Assembly (NCBI GenBank): GCA_945860085.1 | Contig: CAMAPJ010000004.1 | Coordinates: 1 to 56,456 of the forward strand | Reading direction: 5' to 3' | DNA length: 56,456 bases | Origin: Synechococcus sp. UW140 | GTDB lineage: Bacteria; Cyanobacteriota; Cyanobacteriia; PCC-6307; Cyanobiaceae | Shown: positions 35,222-43,068 of the stretch, in pieces | Layout of the letters: each line of letters begins with the position of its first letter | How positions within the stretch are numbered: position 1 is the first letter of the stretch | Notes under the pieces: generated by a model | What the model was told of the DNA's origin: nothing | Databases searched by the model: none | The model's input: the letters and a program-made list of their open reading frames with translations, nothing else | Translations under genes and position numbers: made by a program

Positions 35222-35833
35222 TCAGGGAGAGTCCAAGGGCGGGCCCAAGGCCACCGGCACGTCCAGCAGTGGCTCACTACTGACATCCAAAGCCCTGACA
35301 TCCAAAGCCTTGACATCCAGGGCCTTGACCTCCTGGACCTTGCCACCCTGGCCCCTGGGGTCCAAGGGCGGCTCGATCCGATCAGCGGACCCTGACGCCC
35401 CGGCGCCGGCATCGGAGCCTTGCGGCTCAGGTGCATGGCGTTGGCTGGGCTGGAGCTCGCCTGGATCCAACTCGTTGGCGTCGAAGTTGTTGGAGTTGAA
35501 GTTGTTGGAGTCAAAGTCGCTGGAGCTACCGAAGGATTCTTCGTTGAGCTCCTCATAGAGTAGATCGAGGCCGATCAACACTTTCTCGCGATCGGACAAG
35601 TCACCAATAATGCGGCGCACTGGCGGCGGCAAAATCTTCGCCAGCGTAGGGGTCGCTAAAATCTTGTCTTCTTCTGCCAGCTGGGGATTCTGCAGAACAT
35701 CGATCACTTTCAGGGCATAAACCCCTTGAAATTCCGTATCAAGAATATTGCGCAGGGTCTTGAGAGCTCGCATTGAATTGGCCGTGTTGCCAGCCACGTA
35801 GAGCTTGAGGATATAGGTCCTGCGGGGAGCCAT
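35222..35833 (-). CDS. kaiB: Circadian clock protein KaiB with about 100-residue C-terminal extension
   Basis: Residues 1-101 are a complete KaiB ([12 protein letters not shown], the fold-switch region, [37 protein letters not shown]) and need nothing more; KaiB is usually about 102 residues. Here the frame continues without stop to residue 203. The tail is acidic and low-complexity and contains two unrelated pentapeptide arrays: DFDSN-type at about 106-121 and VKALD-type at about 168-184, each from its own 15-bp tandem repeat. KaiB switches fold to bind KaiC in the CI ring at night and sequesters KaiA. The start shares one base with the kaiA stop. Confidence 0.95.
   Translation of the reverse strand: MAPRRTYILKLYVAGNTANSMRALKTLRNILDTEFQGVYALKVIDVLQNPQLAEEDKILATPTLAKILPPPVRRIIGDLSDREKVLIGLDLLYEELNEESFGSSSDFDSNNFNSNNFDANELDPGELQPSQRHAPEPQGSDAGAGASGSADRIEPPLDPRGQGGKVQEVKALDVKALDVRALDVSSEPLLDVPVALGPPLDSP
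35281..35340. repeat. 15-bp tandem repeat, distal kaiB tail
   Basis: Four 15-bp units starting at 35281: TGACATCCAAAGCCC, TGACATCCAAAGCCT, TGACATCCAGGGCCT and a diverged TGACCTCCTGGACCT. They encode the [10 protein letters not shown] repeats of the KaiB extension. Confidence 0.95.
35474..35533. repeat. 15-bp tandem repeat, proximal kaiB tail
   Basis: Four 15-bp units starting at 35474, of the form GTTGGAGTTGAAGTT / GTTGGAGTCAAAGTC, the last diverged. They encode the [10 protein letters not shown] repeats just after the KaiB core. The unit differs from the distal array. Confidence 0.93.
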
Positions 35834-36747
35834 CAGGCCACCTCATGGGCCAGGGCCAGGGAATCCAGGCGGGGGGCCTGCGGCGATTGCAGGGGCCCAT
35901 CCGGTGGAACCGAGCGTCGATACATCTCACAAAGATGGGCCATCACATCAAGCAGGGCCAGGCGGTAGTCCTGCAGAAAGTCGTTTTTGTGCCCCTCTAG
36001 CTTGAGCTGCTTCCCGAAACTGTCAATCAAGTTCATGTGAATCTCCACAGCTTTGGTAATGGGCAGGTCGCTGAAAAAGGCCGTATGCACAAAGCTCTCT
36101 AGGGCCTGGTTGGCCGCCGCAGGGTCGCGAAAATAACTGATCAGCAGGTCGCGGTAGGTGCGCTCCAGGGAGGAGAGCAACTCCTGCCGCTCCCGTTGGG
36201 GCAGGTGGCGCAGGAAGCGGGAGGGGTCCCGTTTGTAAAAAACCCCTAGATAGCCCAGGCGCTCCTTAAGCCGGTTGGGCAGGCGCCAGCGCTCAGAGGG
36301 GGCGGACCCGCCGGACTGGGCCGCAGCATCCCCCGCATCAGCTTCACTGGCCCCATCATCCCCGGCCTCCGCTGCCGTGGCTAGCCCCCGCCGCAGGAAA
36401 CGGGATACGGCCGCATCAATGCTGTAGGTGAGCTGCTCAAGCTGGTCGCCGGGCAGGTGGACCTCCACCTCGTGGTAATCGATCTGGCCGCTGACATCGC
36501 CCACCACCACAGCCGGCAGCAGCAGGCCCTTGCGGATCAGGCCCTCAAGCAGGTCCCGGGAGAAGGCCCCCTGCTGCAGCAAGACCACATCAAAAGCCTC
36601 CCGGCGCCGGTCCAGCTCGGCGAGGGGATCGGCCTGGGAGCCCAGATCTTCGAGCTCGTAACGGCCACCCTTAAGCCACTGGCGGCAGGCCGACAGCAGC
36701 AGGGGATCACAGAGCAGGGAGGCGATGGTGAGAGCCGGCTGGGACAT
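35833..36747 (-). CDS. kaiA: Circadian clock protein KaiA, full length
   Basis: A 304-residue protein with the N-terminal pseudo-receiver-like domain (about 1-135), an acidic Ala/Gly linker (about 138-155) and the C-terminal four-helix domain (about 160-285) that binds the KaiC tail and stimulates its autophosphorylation ([47 protein letters not shown]). Prochlorococcus lacks KaiA, so this supports a self-sustaining clock. First gene of the operon; the 170 bases to rplU must carry both promoters and hold a small CCCC-AAAAA-GGGG palindrome at 36796-36808. Confidence 0.95.
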   Translation of the reverse strand: MSQPALTIASLLCDPLLLSACRQWLKGGRYELEDLGSQADPLAELDRRREAFDVVLLQQGAFSRDLLEGLIRKGLLLPAVVVGDVSGQIDYHEVEVHLPGDQLEQLTYSIDAAVSRFLRRGLATAAEAGDDGASEADAGDAAAQSGGSAPSERWRLPNRLKERLGYLGVFYKRDPSRFLRHLPQRERQELLSSLERTYRDLLISYFRDPAAANQALESFVHTAFFSDLPITKAVEIHMNLIDSFGKQLKLEGHKNDFLQDYRLALLDVMAHLCEMYRRSVPPDGPLQSPQAPRLDSLALAHEVA

Positions 36748-36917
36748 CGGAGCCTTGATCGGCCCTGAACAACCCAGCTAGTGTTGACGATCGGGCCCCA
36801 AAAAGGGGAGGATCCTTGTTTGTCTTTCGATTGCCGTGCGGCAGGCCGAATGACGGCATCCCCTGCTCCGCGGCCTGACCCTGGGCCAGGAGCCCTGGAA
36901 CCGCCGTCAGCCTGCCC

Positions 36918-37328
36918 ATGCCCGAGTCCGCCATGACCACAACCCAGCCCAGCAGCGCCGCCACTCCCCCCGAGGCGGACTCCCCAGCCAGCAGCGGTTC
37001 CTACGCGATTGTCGAGGCTTCTGGCCAGCAGTTCTGGATCCAGCCCAACCGCTACTACGACCTCGACCGGATCAACGCCGAAGTCGACAGCACCGTGACC
37101 TTGGAGAACGTGCTCTTGGTGAAGGACGCCAGTGGTGCCACCTTGGGCCATCCGTTCATCACCGGCGCCACGGTGGAGTTGAAGGTGCTGGCCCACCGTC
37201 GCGGGCCGAAGATCATTGTCTATAAAATGCGCCCTAAGAAAAAAACTCGCCGCAAGAACGGCCACCGCCAGGAGCTCACCCGGGTGCTGGTTCAGTCGAT
37301 CACCGTGGCCGGCAAGGCCCTGGTCTGA
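36918..37328 (+). CDS. rplU: 50S ribosomal protein L21
   Basis: YAIVEASGQQFWIQPNRYYDLDRI and the basic KMRPKKKTRRKNGHRQ segment are typical of L21. About 28 Ala/Pro/Ser-rich residues precede the conserved start, and about 20 extra residues follow the usual end. ATG at 36918 or 36933 are both possible. It is divergent from kaiA and precedes rpmA, the usual L21-L27 pair. Confidence 0.93.
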   Translation: MPESAMTTTQPSSAATPPEADSPASSGSYAIVEASGQQFWIQPNRYYDLDRINAEVDSTVTLENVLLVKDASGATLGHPFITGATVELKVLAHRRGPKIIVYKMRPKKKTRRKNGHRQELTRVLVQSITVAGKALV

Positions 37329-37462
37329 AGCTGGAGCCGTAGGCGTTCCTCGCCGGAACGCCTGATCCGATGGCCCCAAATCGGAGTTTCTAGGCTCAGC
37401 GTTTCCCCCATTCAGGTTCCGGTTTTCAGTCTCCAGTCCGTCCCCTCGACCCCGTCTTCCCC

Positions 37463-37726
37463 ATGGCCCATAAGAAAGGCACAGGCTCCACACGCAACGG
37501 CCGCGACTCCAATTCCAAGCGCCTTGGCGTCAAGCGCTTCGGCGGCGAAGCCGTGACCGCCGGCTCGATCCTGATCCGCCAGCGCGGCACCTCGGTGCTG
37601 CCCGGCAACAACGTGGGCCGCGGCTCCGACGACACCCTCTTCGCCCTAATTGATGGCGTCGTGAGCTTCGACTCGATTACCCGGAGCCTGCGTAACCGCA
37701 AGCGCATCAACGTCACCGTTGCCTGA
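37463..37726 (+). CDS. rpmA: 50S ribosomal protein L27
   Basis: An 87-residue protein with the standard start [22 protein letters not shown] and [18 protein letters not shown]. It lies near the peptidyl-transferase centre. The gap to rplU is 134 bases, so it may have its own promoter. A strong terminator follows at 37760. Confidence 0.97.
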   Translation: MAHKKGTGSTRNGRDSNSKRLGVKRFGGEAVTAGSILIRQRGTSVLPGNNVGRGSDDTLFALIDGVVSFDSITRSLRNRKRINVTVA

Positions 37727-37759
37727 AACAAACCCCCAGGCTGGCTGCCAAGCAGGCAA

Positions 37760-37789
37760 GGTCAGGGCCCCGTGCCCTGGCCTTTTTTT
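37760..37789 (+). terminator. Intrinsic terminator after rpmA
   Basis: GGTCAGGGC (37760-37768) pairs with GCCCTGGCC (37774-37782), one G-T wobble, five-base loop, then seven T (37783-37789). A textbook rho-independent terminator 34 bases past the rpmA stop. Confidence 0.93.
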
Positions 37790-37817
37790 GTGACTAGCGG
37801 CCCCCGGGCCAGCCCCC

Positions 37818-38627
37818 TCAGGCGGGCGCCTGGAGCCGGTAGGCCCGGGTGGTGATCAGGTAGGGGTGAAACACCTCAAGGAAACGCCGTTGCAGGGTGG
37901 TGAAAAAGCGATTCACCAGGGCCTCGTCATCGAAGTGGAAGGGATACTCGCCCTTAAAACCCTTGAAGAAATACCAGTTCAACAGGGCCACGCCCGAGCC
38001 CGTGAGCCGGCGGGCAAAAATCTCCAACTGGGCGGCGGGGTCGCCCAGATGTTCGAGCACATCGAGGCACACGATCGTGTCGAACTGCGGGGGTAGGGCC
38101 GGATCGTCCAGGTCGCGGAAGCAGCGCAATTTGGCGGCCAGCCCCAGGGCCTCGGCCCGGGCCGCCACGAAGGCGCGGTTGTGGGGATTGAGATCCACGA
38201 ACCAGACCTGCTCCACCTGGGGTAGGGCCGCCGCCGCCAGGGCATGGCTGCCGATGCCGCCGCCGAAATCAAGCACCTGGCCGCGGGCGAAGCGCTGCTG
38301 CAGGCGCAGGGTGTCGGCGATGTAGTCGGCGCTGCCGAGGTGCCAGGCGGCCAGCTCGATCAGGTGGGCCGTGCCGACGGTGTCTTCGTAGAAGCGGGTG
38401 GCATCGGCCGGATCAAAGGCCTGGTCCACCGCCCCCGGATGCAGGTCCGCCAGCTGGGCCGTGGCCTGGGGCAGCAGGGCCTCCAGCTGGGCGGGGTCTA
38501 ACTGCAGGAAAGGGGCAAGCTGGGCCTTGAGGCCAAAGCCATCGGCCAGGAAACCCTCCACGTCCAGACGGGGCAGGGGGGGGGCCATGGCAGCAGGGGC
38601 GCCGCTGGGACTGGGGGACAGGCTCAT
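37818..38627 (-). CDS. Class I SAM-dependent methyltransferase
   Basis: A 269-residue protein. VLDFGGGIGSHALAAA (about residues 116-131) is the SAM-binding motif I, VWFVDLNPHNR motif II, and IVCLDVLEHLGDP motif IV with the DVLEH run common in small-molecule and lipid methyltransferases. The N-terminal 90 residues are helical. The substrate cannot be inferred. It is convergent with rpmA and divergent from truB. Confidence 0.8.
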   Translation of the reverse strand: MSLSPSPSGAPAAMAPPLPRLDVEGFLADGFGLKAQLAPFLQLDPAQLEALLPQATAQLADLHPGAVDQAFDPADATRFYEDTVGTAHLIELAAWHLGSADYIADTLRLQQRFARGQVLDFGGGIGSHALAAAALPQVEQVWFVDLNPHNRAFVAARAEALGLAAKLRCFRDLDDPALPPQFDTIVCLDVLEHLGDPAAQLEIFARRLTGSGVALLNWYFFKGFKGEYPFHFDDEALVNRFFTTLQRRFLEVFHPYLITTRAYRLQAPA

Positions 38628-38757
38628 AGGGACACCGTAAATCGCTCCCGGTGAGCAAGCAGGTGCCAGCGTCCAGCCAGGAGCAGAACTTCAGCCATGG
38701 GCACCTGGCGCCGACAAGGCCCCTACAGACGGTGCTGGCCCCAGGCCGGATGCAACA

Positions 38758-39735
38758 GTGCCCAGTGTTGAAGCACCTGCGCCGATGCCGCCCGAGTCCC
38801 AAGCGGTCGCCAACCTGGGCACCCCAGCGCCGGCAGCACCAACGCCTCAAGCCCAGGAGCTCTGTGGCTTCCTGGTGCTGGATAAACCTTCCGGGCTCAC
38901 CTCCCATGGCTGCGTCGCCCAGGTGCGGCGCGCCTATGGGCTCAAGCGGGTCGGCCATGGCGGCACCCTCGATCCTGCCGTCACCGGCGTGCTGCCGATC
39001 GCCCTGGGGGGAGCCACCCGCCTACTGCCCTACCTCACGGGCGAGAAGCGCTACCGGGGGGTGGTTCGCCTGGGCCTGCGCACCAGCAGCGATGACCTCA
39101 GCGGCGACCGGCTCGAAGAGCGGCCGGTGCCATCCCTGGACCTGGGAGAGCTGGAGGCGGCCTTAGCTCCCTTCCGGGGGACGATCCAGCAACGCCCCCC
39201 CAATGTGTCGGCGGTGCATGTGGATGGCGAGCGGGCCTACAAGCGGGCCCGTCGCGGCGAGGAGCTCAACCTGGCCAGCAAAACGGTGACGATCCGCGAG
39301 CTCCACCTGTTGGGCTGGGACCCCGAACGGGCCGAACTGGAGCTGGCGGTGGCCTGCACAGCTGGCACCTACATCCGCGCCCTGGCCCGGGACCTGGGCG
39401 AGGCCCTCGGCTGTGGGGGCTGCCTGGCCGAGCTGCGCCGCACCGGCGCCCTGGGCTTTGATCTGGGTCAAAGCGTGCCCCTAGATCGGCTCCAGCTGGC
39501 ACCGCCGCCGCAGCTGCTGGACCCGCTTGTGGTGTTAGGCCACCTAGAGCGCCACCAACTCTCAGGCGAAGCGGAGCTGGCCAGCTGGCGTTGCGGCCGC
39601 AGCCTCGACACCAGCCTGGAACTGCCAGACGGCACGGCCGTGGTGGTGGTAGGCCCCAATGGCTCCCTAGCGGGCATGGCCCAGGCCCAGGCCGGAGGCC
39701 TCCAGCCCAGACTCGTGTTGCAGGCCAACGGCTAA
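38758..39735 (+). CDS. truB: tRNA pseudouridine(55) synthase
   Basis: Makes pseudouridine 55 in the T-loop of tRNAs. [15 protein letters not shown], then [19 protein letters not shown] with the catalytic Asp (GTLDP), and the [16 protein letters not shown] motif are all present. The first 35 residues are low-complexity; the GTG at 38758 or ATG at 38785 may be the start. The stop is 90 bases before yebC on the same strand. Confidence 0.94.
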   Translation: MPSVEAPAPMPPESQAVANLGTPAPAAPTPQAQELCGFLVLDKPSGLTSHGCVAQVRRAYGLKRVGHGGTLDPAVTGVLPIALGGATRLLPYLTGEKRYRGVVRLGLRTSSDDLSGDRLEERPVPSLDLGELEAALAPFRGTIQQRPPNVSAVHVDGERAYKRARRGEELNLASKTVTIRELHLLGWDPERAELELAVACTAGTYIRALARDLGEALGCGGCLAELRRTGALGFDLGQSVPLDRLQLAPPPQLLDPLVVLGHLERHQLSGEAELASWRCGRSLDTSLELPDGTAVVVVGPNGSLAGMAQAQAGGLQPRLVLQANG

Positions 39736-39824
39736 GGGGAGGTCCCAGCCGACCTGGGCAACCCACGCGGCCACGCCAGCAGCCGAGCAACCAGAACACC
39801 CAGTCCGTTCCCAGCTCCCCTCCC

Positions 39825-40706
39825 ATGGCCGGCCACAGCAAATGGTCCCAGATCAAACGCAGCAAGGCGGTGGTCGATGCCAAACGGGGCGCCCTGTTCA
39901 CCCGCCTGGGGCGGGAAATCACGGTGTCGGCCCGGGGAGGCAGCGATCCGGCGGCCAATTTCCAGCTGCGCACGGCGATCGAAAAAGCCAAGGCGGCCGC
40001 CATGCCCAGCGGCAACATCGAGCGGGCGATCGCCAAGGGGTCCGGCCAGGGATCGGGCGCCGGTGACCAGTTCGAGGCCGTGCGCTACGAGGGCTACGGC
40101 CCGGGCGGCATCGCCATCTTGATTGAGGCCTTCACCGACAACCGCAACCGCAGCGCCGCCGAACTGCGCCTGGCCTTCAACAAAAACGGCGGCAACCTAG
40201 GCGAAACCGGCTGCGTGGGCTATTTGTTCGAGCACTTGGGCGTGGTGCGCCTGGGGCCGGCCAGCACCTTGGGCAGCACCGAGCAGGGTGCCAAGGCCAC
40301 TGGCAACGACGGCTCCCGGTCAAAAGCATCAGCTCCAGGGACAAGTCCAACCGGCTGGCTCGATGAAGACGCCCTGCTGGAAGACCTCCTGGCGCTCGAA
40401 GACCTGGGCGGCCCAACCGTTCTCACCTACGACTTGGACGGCGACCACGGCCAGCGCAGTGGCGCTGAACTGGTGACGGCTTACGCCGACCTGGAGTCCC
40501 TGCAGGACCAGCTGCGCTCGAAGGGCTGGCCCGTGGCCAGCTGGGAGCACCTCTGGATCGCCCAGACCAGCTGCCGGGTTACCGATTCGCAGGTGCTCGC
40601 TAGCTGCTTGAAATTGCTGGATGCCCTCGAGGAGCTGGATGACGTGCGCAGTGTGACGACGAATCTGGAGGCGGAGGAGGGGTTGATGGCGGGGGTGCTC
40701 GGGTGA
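39825..40706 (+). CDS. YebC/PmpR family protein with an internal low-complexity insert
   Basis: A 293-residue protein starting [22 protein letters not shown], the family signature. Members act as transcription regulators or as translation factors at proline stretches. YebC proteins are usually about 245-250 residues; a Gly/Ser/Thr-rich insert (about 150-180, starting at [14 protein letters not shown]) sits between domains 2 and 3 and accounts for most of the difference. The frame is open upstream, overlapping truB, but that part is shadow. Confidence 0.93.
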   Translation: MAGHSKWSQIKRSKAVVDAKRGALFTRLGREITVSARGGSDPAANFQLRTAIEKAKAAAMPSGNIERAIAKGSGQGSGAGDQFEAVRYEGYGPGGIAILIEAFTDNRNRSAAELRLAFNKNGGNLGETGCVGYLFEHLGVVRLGPASTLGSTEQGAKATGNDGSRSKASAPGTSPTGWLDEDALLEDLLALEDLGGPTVLTYDLDGDHGQRSGAELVTAYADLESLQDQLRSKGWPVASWEHLWIAQTSCRVTDSQVLASCLKLLDALEELDDVRSVTTNLEAEEGLMAGVLG

Positions 40707-40746
40707 GAATAAGTTATCACTTTCAGATAATCTCAATCAATTAACA

Positions 40747-40986
40747 TCATCTAAAAAGACGAAGTTGAATCCCCATGAGGTTCCCAAGCTGGCGCATTAA
40801 CCAATCCCCTCCTAAAGGCCAATCCACAACCAGGTCACACCGAGTCAAATCAGTGGCCCATGCGTCAAGTTCCAATAAATAAACCCTAAGCCGAGTACTG
40901 CCATCTTGGCAAACAACAAGCTTGATCCTTGAGGTGAGATGTCCTGACGCCCTAAGATCAGCAATCAATTGATTACTGGAAGCCAT
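40747..40986 (-). CDS. Small hypothetical protein, AT-richer
   Basis: A 79-residue soluble protein (MASSNQLIADLRASGH, then LRVYLLELDAWATDL and LGGDWLMRQLGNLMG). The DNA is AT-richer than both flanks. Its start codon shares two bases with the oppositely directed DUF427 gene (CATG at 40984-40987). Family not recognised; it could be a domesticated or recently arrived gene. Confidence 0.5.
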   Translation of the reverse strand: MASSNQLIADLRASGHLTSRIKLVVCQDGSTRLRVYLLELDAWATDLTRCDLVVDWPLGGDWLMRQLGNLMGIQLRLFR

Positions 40987-41467
40987 GGAACAGGCCGCTA
41001 GTTACCCCCGCCCGCCCCTGCTGGTGCCCTGCCAGGACCAAATCCTGGTCAAAGCAGGGGGTGTCGTGATTTGCGAAACAACCACCAGCTTTCGGGTGCT
41101 GGAAACATTCCATCCCCCCACCTACTACCTGCCGCCCGAATCGTTTCGCCTCGACCTGCTCCAACCAGCGGTGGGCGCCAGCTTCTGTGAATGGAAGGGG
41201 GTGGCCCGCTATTTCGATCTGGTGCTGCCCTCCCCAGGCGGCGAGCCGGAGCAACGCCTGCGCAAGGTGGTTTGGCAGTATCCCCAGCCCAGCGCGGCCT
41301 TTGCAGCGATCGCCGGTTGGCTGGCCCTCTACCCGGGCGCCATGGGCGGCTGCTGGGTGAATGGGGAAGCCGTGATCGCCCAACCGGGTGGCTTCTACGG
41401 CGGCTGGATCACCTCCCAAGTGCAAGGGCCATTCAAAGGAGATCCCCTGCATCCGGAGCTGCGGTAA
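40985..41467 (+). CDS. DUF427 domain protein
   Basis: A 160-residue protein with the compact beta-rich DUF427 fold: ILVKAGGVVICETTTSFRVLET, then PPTYYLPPESFRLDLLQPA, a CEWKGVARYFDL core and AAFAAIAGWLALYPG. Conserved Cys/Trp/Lys (CEWKG) is the family hallmark. Biochemical role unknown. It starts back-to-back with the minus-strand 79-residue gene. Confidence 0.85.
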   Translation: MEQAASYPRPPLLVPCQDQILVKAGGVVICETTTSFRVLETFHPPTYYLPPESFRLDLLQPAVGASFCEWKGVARYFDLVLPSPGGEPEQRLRKVVWQYPQPSAAFAAIAGWLALYPGAMGGCWVNGEAVIAQPGGFYGGWITSQVQGPFKGDPLHPELR

Positions 41468-41604
41468 CAGGGTTCAAACCAGCGCGGCGGCCTGGACTCT
41501 TCCTGCCTAAATACACAGGAATACGCCAAGCGCGCAGTCACATAATAACAACTTAGCCACCTCAAAAAAGACTAAAAGAGCAAGCAGTCGGAGCCATACA
41601 AGAA

Positions 41605-41630
41605 GGCGAGCGAAGCGTCATCAGCTCGCC
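41605..41630. other. 7-bp inverted repeat
   Basis: GGCGAGC (41605-41611) pairs with GCTCGCC (41624-41630) around a 12-base loop. No T-run follows, so a terminator is not well supported. Confidence 0.45.
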
Positions 41631-41864
41631 CAACCTACACTCGCCAATCAGTTCAAATCCACCGCGACAGACCACTCAATTATCAACAGATTGCCTATTG
41701 TCTTGCTACTCGATTCACGACATCCGTTCAACCCAACGACACTGCAAGCCCACACCCTGCAAGCCCCATGGGCCTACCGACCCAGTCGAGGCGTTGAATC
41801 CCTCACAACGCAGCTCAAGCCCCGTGGCCTTCCACGCCCAGTCCCAAGGATCGCTCTTGCATTT

Positions 41865-41873
41865 TGCTATAGT
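41865..41873 (+). promoter_or_regulatory. Possible extended -10 promoter
   Basis: TGCTATAGT matches an extended -10 element and lies about 37 bases ahead of the ATG at 41910. No good -35 box is visible at the expected spacing. Confidence 0.35.
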
Positions 41874-41909
41874 GGCTTGGAGAATTTAGTGTTGCTATCG
41901 TCGACCGTC

Positions 41910-42242
41910 ATGACTGAAATTGAAGAAATCAACAGACTCGTAACATTTGCCCTTGTCGACGGCAAATTACGCATCCAACAAGTCAATGGCAACGTCTGGG
42001 GAGACGTTAAAGGCAGTATTGAAGGCAGTGTCCGAGGCGATATCTTTGGTGATGTTGAAGGCAGCGTCGAAGGCAATGTCGGCTGCGATGTCGGAGCCAA
42101 TGTGGGCCGCCATGTGCTCGGCAATGTCAACGGCAATGTGGAAGGCAGCGTTTGGGGTGACGTCAAAGGCGACGTTTGGGGCAATGTTTATGGAAAAGTC
42201 GAGGGGAACCCTGGGGGCGATAGCGAGGGCAAGCCTGAATAA
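41910..42242 (+). CDS. Tetrapeptide (V/I)xG(D/N/S) repeat protein
   Basis: A 110-residue protein from ATG 41910. After a 24-residue non-repetitive head (MTEIEEINRLVTFALVDGKL) it consists almost entirely of about 20 tetrapeptides such as VNGN, VWGD, VKGS, IEGS, VRGD and VEGN, running to the C-terminus. The strict four-residue period with a hydrophobic residue, a glycine and an Asp/Asn/Ser suggests a narrow beta-helix or beta-roll, possibly polymerising or calcium-binding. No signal peptide or membrane segment. In-frame codons upstream of 41910 are non-repetitive and unlikely. Family not recognised; bactofilin-like polymers are the nearest idea in fold type only. Confidence 0.7.
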   Translation: MTEIEEINRLVTFALVDGKLRIQQVNGNVWGDVKGSIEGSVRGDIFGDVEGSVEGNVGCDVGANVGRHVLGNVNGNVEGSVWGDVKGDVWGNVYGKVEGNPGGDSEGKPE

Positions 42243-42258
42243 GTAAAGGGGCAATTCC

Positions 42259-43038
42259 TCACACCCGTAAACAGCCCAACCGACTCGCCGCCGCCTCATC
42301 AACCATCACCCTCAGGCGCGGATGGCCCTGCAACCAGCTGGCCGGCAGCTGGGGCTGGGGGGGCTCCTCCAGGCTGCGCCGCAGGATCTCGGCCTTAGCC
42401 TCACCGCTCACCACCAACACCACGGTTTCGGCCGCCAGGATCTCGACCAGGCCCACGGTGATCGCCCGCTGGGGCACCCCCGCCAGACCCGCTGCAAAGA
42501 AGCCGGCGTTCTGGAGGCGGGTGGCCGGGTCCAGTCCCAGGCAGCGGGTTGGTGCTCCGGGCCCGCAGGGGGGTTCGTTAAAGCCCACATGGCCGTTATC
42601 GCCCAGCCCCAGCAGTTGCAGACCCAGACCGCCGGCAGCGGCAATCGCTTGGCCGTAGCGGCGGGCTTCCTGCTCGGGATGGCGCGCCAGGCCATCGGGC
42701 AGGCGCAATTGCTCTGGCTCCAGAGCCAGGGGGCCGCCCAAGCTGCGCGCCATGCTGGCGGCAAACGATTCCGGATCATCAGGCCCCAGGCCCACATATT
42801 CATCGAGGTTGAAGCTGGACCAGCCCGCCAATCGCTGCTGGCGGTCCTGGCTCGCCAAGCCACTCAGCTGCTCCACCAAGGCGGCGTAGACGGGCTCCAT
42901 CGTGCGGCCGGTGGCCAAGCCGAGGGGCTTGGCGGGGGCACCCGCCGGGCTCGGGCGCAAACCAGCCAGCACCAGGGCCGCCACCCTTTGGCCCAGGGCC
43001 TCGGCACTGGCAGCCACCTCAACCGACCACCGTGCCAA
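42259..43038 (-). CDS. nagB: Glucosamine-6-phosphate deaminase-like protein
   Basis: A 259-residue sugar-phosphate isomerase-fold protein. GLATGRTMEPVY binds phosphate, SFNLDEYVGL and LLGLGDNGHVGFNEP carry the catalytic residues of NagB. It converts glucosamine-6-phosphate to fructose-6-phosphate and ammonia. A 6-phosphogluconolactonase is less likely because the GDNGHVGFNEP motif is specific. It is downstream of the SpoIID gene on the same strand. Confidence 0.88.
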   Translation of the reverse strand: MARWSVEVAASAEALGQRVAALVLAGLRPSPAGAPAKPLGLATGRTMEPVYAALVEQLSGLASQDRQQRLAGWSSFNLDEYVGLGPDDPESFAASMARSLGGPLALEPEQLRLPDGLARHPEQEARRYGQAIAAAGGLGLQLLGLGDNGHVGFNEPPCGPGAPTRCLGLDPATRLQNAGFFAAGLAGVPQRAITVGLVEILAAETVVLVVSGEAKAEILRRSLEEPPQPQLPASWLQGHPRLRVMVDEAAASRLGCLRV

Positions 43039-43068
43039 GCCCCAATCCCCGTCCTTTCGGCCAGCCTG

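Larger units (their letters stand above)
41468..41909. other. Intergenic region, AT-richer
   Basis: About 440 bases with no convincing gene. It contains a 7-bp hairpin at 41605-41630, a short direct repeat near 41750 (CACCCTGCAAGCC-like) and a possible extended -10 promoter at 41865-41873. Confidence 0.45.

Noticed and set aside
34083-35558. Plus-strand open frame opposite kaiC and kaiB
   Set aside because: A long frame, but fully antisense to the clock genes and without recognisable domains.
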